A DNA stretch of 64,000 nucleotides. Source: Amaurobius ferox. Lineage: Eukaryota; Arthropoda; Arachnida; Araneae; Amaurobiidae. The stretch lies in NCBI GenBank assembly GCA_951213105.1, contig OX578135.1, forward strand, positions 165,655,989 through 165,719,988, read 5' to 3'. The translations under genes and the position numbers were made by a program. Below are positions 1 to 64,000 of this stretch, one piece after another. Each line of letters opens with the position of its first letter. Position 1 is the first letter of the stretch. A model generated the notes under the pieces. That model worked only from the letters and a program-made list of their open reading frames with translations, searched no databases and had not been told where the DNA came from.

Positions 1-2480
1 TTAATGCACAATTTATGCTACATGATTTTGCTCTATAGTCTCTTACATAAATGACTATAATTTCAGATCTTTTCATATAATATACATATATATATATTAA
101 AAATTTCGTGAAGTAAGCACTATTGCTCATTAAGAGTTCTGTAGTTCAAAGTATTTAGGACATATACAGAATGCAAGATTATAAAATTTGCATTTTCTTT
201 TAATTCTGTTTGTACTTTTCATTAGACATAACTTGAAACTAAAATTTTTTAATTTTAGCCCTCATATTTTTTTTCACACTTTCTTTTTCTAATCAAATGA
301 AAATGCAGCAACCAGGTAGTTTTCAATGATTTTATAAATTATAAAAGAAAGAATTTCAAACATTTTAGTACAAAAAAAACAAAACAAAATTTAAAGAGTA
401 TTTGTGGACAAAGAAATTTTTTTTTAATGAAATTTATGTAAACTACAACTTTGGCTTTATAAAAAAATTTCGAAGTTCCATAGGTTTAAAAAACAAAGCT
501 AAATTAAAAATTTAAGTTCTTGACTTTCTCTAGCAACTTTGAAATATTAAAATTTATGTACATTTCATGCTCTATCAAACTAAAAGTATCAAAATTGAGC
601 AAAAGTAAAACAATTCCTATTTTTCAAATAAAAAGTAGGAGGTCTACGATCCTTATAATAAATAGGGTTTCTGTTTGTTAACTACAAAATCATAAAAACG
701 ATAAATTAAAACAATTATTCTGACCAATTCCAGTTCATTATTTCAATAATGATTTAATTGTTTTCTAAGAATTATCTCATGAAAAGAACTAACTTTATGC
801 AATCAAAATAAATCATTGCAGCTAAACAAAAATCATAGAGATCTTAAAAGGTACATTCTATTCTGATATTTTGAGAACATGATAGGAACTATATTTTAAG
901 TGCATTTTAGATCACACAATGTCTTTCATAGAGATCTCATTCAATCTAAACTAACAAATCTGGTAAAAATGAAATAGGTTTATTGTTTTTAAAATTTTGA
1001 TGTTTAATATATATATATAAGAAAAAAAGGTTTGAAGATCCAATGAAAGTTTGCTACCGGTATTTTATATATATATATATATACATGTAATATTTGCTAG
1101 AAAATCCAGGACACTATCACATAACCAAAATCTACTTTATTATATCACACTCGACACAGATATAGTTGCATTAGATGGCCGAGTTCCAGCATCCAGCTCT
1201 CAAGAAATCTCAATGCTGTCTGCTTTGGTTCACACAGAAGTACAAATTACATTTACATCAGAGGGGAAGGTTTCGGTAACCAAAGCTTTTGTAGAAAATA
1301 TCCAGATATGTGAGAGTATTTTTTGAAAAACATGAAGGGGCGAATGTGAAGTCCATTTTGGCATTTCATAGAAGTTTTGACTACATCACAGGCACAACAC
1401 ATCCTTGTGATTAGCATTTTCTCTTTCGATATTGCTGCGTCCAATTATTCTGAAAATATCTTTTAGTTTACTTTTTTTCAACTGTGCTCCATCCAACACT
1501 TACAAACGCAGAAGTAGGTCACCACTGAGATACTTAGATATACTAAGATAGCTTAATATGAGCTATTCAATGATGGAGTCAAACTAATATAACACAAATA
1601 CGCCATGCTTAAATTTAGCATTTAAAACTATTTCCATACAGATGTGAAAGTGCGAGAGATGTCACAGGAACAACAATGTGTGTCACAGGAACTGCCGCCG
1701 TGTTCATGCGGAGTACGATCACATTAAACATGTGGGTCCGAAAGTCCTTCCGAGAGGTTGGTGGTAGGGGAAGGAGGGTACGGTCCCTGTGGATGCCTCC
1801 CTCATTGGGTTCTAGTCTAAATTGGGTGGCACTTTCCGACCGTCCAAACAGTTACTATACACCTTTCTGGTAGGTCGGATGGTCTGGGTTTCAACAACAG
1901 GAACAGCAATGTACGGTAAACCACCACTTATACCCCCCCCCCCTGTTCTAAATCAAATCTCCTGATATTACACATTTGAACTGTTTGATTAACAGTTCTT
2001 TATGTAAGAACAATTTTAATGAACCCCAAAATTTTTAAACTCAATCTGAGTTAGTACTGAAAATTTCTTAAAGAAATGTGGCGCAACCCATTCAGGTAGG
2101 TCTCAAGTGATGCTGAAAATACAAAAATTTGCTTTTGATTTCTTCTGTTATTTCGACTTCAGTGTTTATGATTAGAGCCGTAAAGTGAAACCTTTGAATC
2201 AGACGTAAATATTTTAAACAAGCGTTTGTTTACATATATCTCGTTAATACTATATATCCTTACATGCATCTTGCTAATGTTTGAAAATATATTTTTATGC
2301 ACCCCGCTGCTTATTAAGCCAAAGTATGTGTCGAAAACCCAGAACGACCGGCTCGTCCGAAGATATGAGCAGCAAATTGGGCGTCCGGTGCCAAAGTATG
2401 TGTGACACATTGCTCTAATTCAAGCAAGAAACCATAAGTAACAACAGAAACCATTTTAAATTGAAACTTCAGATTCGTAC
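1..2480. other. 3' flank of USP40, no further gene seen
   Basis: AT-rich sequence with short (TA)n runs near 1007 and 1064 and the truncated SINE at 1684-1908. I recognise no other gene. A short motif near 2337-2360 recalls the SINE tail. It may include the USP40 3' UTR if the terminal exon call is right. Confidence 0.6.
1684..1908 (+). mobile_element. SINE, 5'-truncated copy
   Basis: This copy matches the body and tail of the SINE at 40962-41250 in opposite orientation (GGTGGTAGGGGAAGGAGGGT and the distal GGTAGGTCGGATGGTCTGGG). The tRNA-like head is missing, so it is truncated. It is followed by a C-rich run near 1936. Confidence 0.6.
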
Positions 2481-63906
<61,426 letters not shown>

Positions 63907-64000
63907 CTATAAAAAAAGTAATGTAAAAGACACATGTAGTAGTTATTAGTGTCAACTATTCTATAATATTTAAAAGCATTCTGAAAAAGGTACTAAAATG

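Overview
The window is animal nuclear DNA. It is AT-rich, has no operon-like packing, and is dominated by one minus-strand gene with short exons, long introns and many transposon insertions. The mix of mariner, Tc1, hAT-like, piggyBac-like, Penelope-like, SINE and LTR copies in AT-rich introns suggests an arthropod, perhaps an arachnid. That taxonomic guess is inference; no mitochondrial or rRNA marker is present.

The gene is an orthologue of the ubiquitin-specific protease USP40. I followed 18 exons from 63906 down to 5174 plus a probable terminal exon at 2481-2549. Every junction keeps frame: 2457 coding bases, 819 codons, before the last exon. The upstream part with the catalytic Cys and His boxes lies beyond base 64000. 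The window holds the last part of the protease fold (WFDFND and SAYMLFYR blocks) and the long C-terminal region. One intron appears to use a GC donor (51737-51736).

The introns hold nearly all the remaining structure. 1-2480: 3' flank with a SINE. 2550-5173: decayed mariner. 8503-21200: old 5-bp-TSD element, a 6-kb non-autonomous LTR element with about 99% identical LTRs, a SINE and a dead Tc1 element. 21267-25751: degenerate inverted Penelope-like repeats with hammerhead-like cores and a hAT MITE. 25984-27775: piggyBac-like MITE. 28963-31762: a third hammerhead-like relic. 31869-37167: a hAT-like element with exact 8-bp TSD carrying tRNA-like SINE fragments, then a short Penelope-like element with two well-formed hammerhead ribozyme motifs, a GIY-YIG remnant and a 14-bp TSD. 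37228-39689: pogo-like MITE and tandem duplications. 39860-41390: a SINE with 9-bp TSD. 43919-47225: a second piggyBac-like MITE inverted to the first. 47320-51737: an element with 5-bp TSD containing a minisatellite of about 175 bp with two alternating unit types. 52499-59632: an apparently intact mariner, a hAT-like element with exact 8-bp TSD and a decayed hAT-like coding region.

I saw no tRNA, rRNA, CRISPR or bacterial feature. The most interesting material is the Penelope-like/hammerhead set, the alternating minisatellite, the intact mariner and the GC-AG intron.
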